NCBI GenBank assembly: GCA_000181795.3
Contig: CM012953.1
Span: forward strand, 1,844,950-1,866,089
Source: Trichinella spiralis
Taxonomy: Eukaryota > Nematoda > Enoplea > Trichinellida > Trichinellidae
Length of the DNA stretch: 21,140 bases
Direction of reading: 5' to 3'
Shown: positions 19,900 through 21,140 of the stretch, one piece after another
How positions within the stretch are numbered: position 1 is the stretch's first letter
Layout: each line of letters begins with the position of its first letter
The notes under the pieces: model-generated
What the model was told of the DNA's origin: nothing
The model's database searches: none
What the model saw: only the letters and a program-made list of their open reading frames with translations
Made by a program: the position numbers and the translations under genes

Positions 19900-20600
19900 C
19901 CTGAATGAAATGCGATGTGAGGAGCATCAAACAATCATTGAAAAAGATGGTTGATTCTTCATCAACTGTGAATGACAGCCATATATCAGGACAAATTTAT
20001 ACCATGTCCGCAACAGAGCTGCAGTTACAAGAGCACATACGTCGTATTTCTATGGCCTCTTAGATGTTTCGGTGAAGTGGCCAACGCGTATTGAGGGCCA
20101 CTTTCCGCTACTCGAAAGCAGCACCCCCTAAGAGAAGACATGGTATTTGAAAAGAGGCTCTGCTTCGCTTGTTTGCAGCGTGGATGACCAGTTAACGGAC
20201 AGCAGCTCCGTTCGTAGATGTATGGTGGCAGGATGCAGAGCTGCTCACCGTGATCTCTTACATTTCGACAGTGCGACAAAGCAATCCTGATCGCCAATGA
20301 CTACGCAGTTAGAAGAGTTGGTTGCTGAGCGTGTGTAGCGAACAAATTAATGGTATACAGGCCGGATAGTCGCAGGTGGTCTTCATTCTCTTCGACACGG
20401 CGTCACAGAGTTTCTTCATTCAGAAGGACCTAGCGGAAATTCTGCGGCTTACGGGCCCGGATGAAGCGGTTGCTTTGGATTCTCTGACAAGCACGAAATT
20501 CATGCAACGGCTGATGTCTGGACGTGCGCTACAATTAATTGCTGATAGCGATTTATCGAAAGCGGTCACCTGACACTTGCCAAGATAAGTGGGAATGGCT
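19900..20600 (+). mobile_element. BEL/Pao-type LTR element remnant (gag end and protease)
   Basis: Two linked parts identify it. Near 20145-20265 peptides read KRLCFACLQRG and CMVAGCRAAHRDLLH, the paired Cys/His arrangement at the end of BEL/Pao gag. Near 20376-20450 the peptide VFILFDTASQSFFIQKDLAE matches the BEL/Pao aspartic protease start (DTASQ...F), followed by a LTGPDEAVALDSLTSTKF segment of the same domain. Their order and spacing fit the family. No LTRs, reverse transcriptase or integrase are seen in the window. It is badly worn, with many breaks, and is probably the oldest LTR-type relic here. The edges given are approximate. Confidence 0.6.
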
Positions 20601-20903
20601 AGCAGGCCGCAGTCATTCTGAGGGATTGGCCAGCTTAGTGTCACCTAAAGGAGAGCAGCCAAGATCATCCAGACTACGCCTCAATCACGCGGCATTTCGT
20701 CGATGATGGAGAAAGTTGAAAATTACTAGAGACGAGTCTCTCTGGCCAGACTTGGTATCGTGTCCACTTCGCCGTCTGTTAGGACATGTGTGAAAGTCAG
20801 ATGTGCAGCGTTGTGTTTGATGGATCTGTACTCCACCTTTGCAAATTCGCGAAATTACAATTTCACCCAGTCGACGCCATTCTTCCCTTTCCTCATTTTT
20901 TGA
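20601..20903. other. Interval after the BEL/Pao remnant, nothing recognised
   Basis: Mixed-composition DNA without a supported gene. It may be a continuation of the same worn element, but no domain motif is visible. Confidence 0.35.
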
Positions 20904-21130
20904 GTGGAACGAATTGGCGGCAAACCAGATGATGTATCTTCAAGTCCGCTTGGCCAAAGTGGAACGAATTGGCGGCAAACCAGATGATGTATCTTCAGGA
21001 CAGCTTGGCCAAAGTGGAGCTTATTGACGGAGAATACAGATGATGATGACTACCAGTTTGCTTGACCTGATGGAATCGAATTGGATAGTGAACAGAACTG
21101 TTGTATCTTACCAGTCCTGCTTATTCAATG
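20904..21130 (+). repeat. 55-bp tandem repeat, about four copies
   Basis: Copies at 20904-20958 and 20959-21013 are nearly identical (AGTGGAACGAATTGGCGGCA at the start, TTGGCCAA at the end). A diverged copy is at 21014-21068 and a more diverged fourth runs from 21069 to about 21130. The period is not a multiple of three, so the array is unlikely to code. The first two copies were duplicated recently, while the outer ones are old. Confidence 0.85.
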
Positions 21131-21140
21131 TTTATCTATA

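Noticed and set aside
20025-20297. 90-codon minus-strand frame with several Cys residues
   Set aside because: It is antisense to the gag Cys/His part of the BEL/Pao remnant.
1-21140. CRISPR arrays, bacterial operons, riboswitches
   Set aside because: Introns, INTS9/BBS5 and the retroelements show animal nuclear DNA; no spaced palindromic repeat arrays are present.

Overview
This is a stretch of an animal nuclear genome, not bacterial DNA. The host DNA is AT-rich. Two ordinary genes, each broken by short GT-AG introns, sit among several transposable elements of different ages. A nematode, perhaps a Trichinella-like enoplean, is my best guess: the introns are compact (many 40-130 bp), a cilium gene is present, and the Ty3/Gypsy plus BEL/Pao mix is usual for that group. 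The species is inference; nothing here proves it.

Layout. 97-603 (minus) is a small intron-free gene for a very basic Ser/Arg/Lys-rich protein of 168 residues. 827-4620 is an old Ty3/Gypsy LTR retrotransposon flanked by a 5-bp target duplication (AGAAC). 4626-5863 holds no recognised gene. 5864-9434 (plus) is a 21-exon gene for Integrator subunit 9 (INTS9). 9738-11684 (plus) is a 12-exon gene for the BBSome subunit BBS5. I read both exon by exon; every junction keeps phase, giving proteins of about 661 and 351 residues, close to the human 658 and 341. Tail-to-tail with BBS5, 11728-12011 (minus) carries a candidate two-exon gene for a 50-residue protein that I do not recognise.

From about 12.9 kb onward the window is mostly mobile-element debris: a decayed piggyBac-type transposase (minus, about 13.0-13.56 kb), a GC-rich and fairly young Ty3/Gypsy element (13938-18900, LTRs of 405 and 422 bp), a worn BEL/Pao-type gag/protease remnant (about 19.9-20.6 kb), and a 55-bp tandem repeat at the right edge (20904-21130).

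The host genes do not form a pathway. INTS9 acts in nuclear RNA 3'-end processing, BBS5 in cilia, and the basic protein probably binds nucleic acid or chromatin. The strongest points for follow-up are the unannotated 50-residue gene, the short INTS9 intron whose retention would remove the INTS11-binding end, the protamine-like gene, and the sharp base-composition contrast of the second Gypsy element. I did not find a clearly new biological system.
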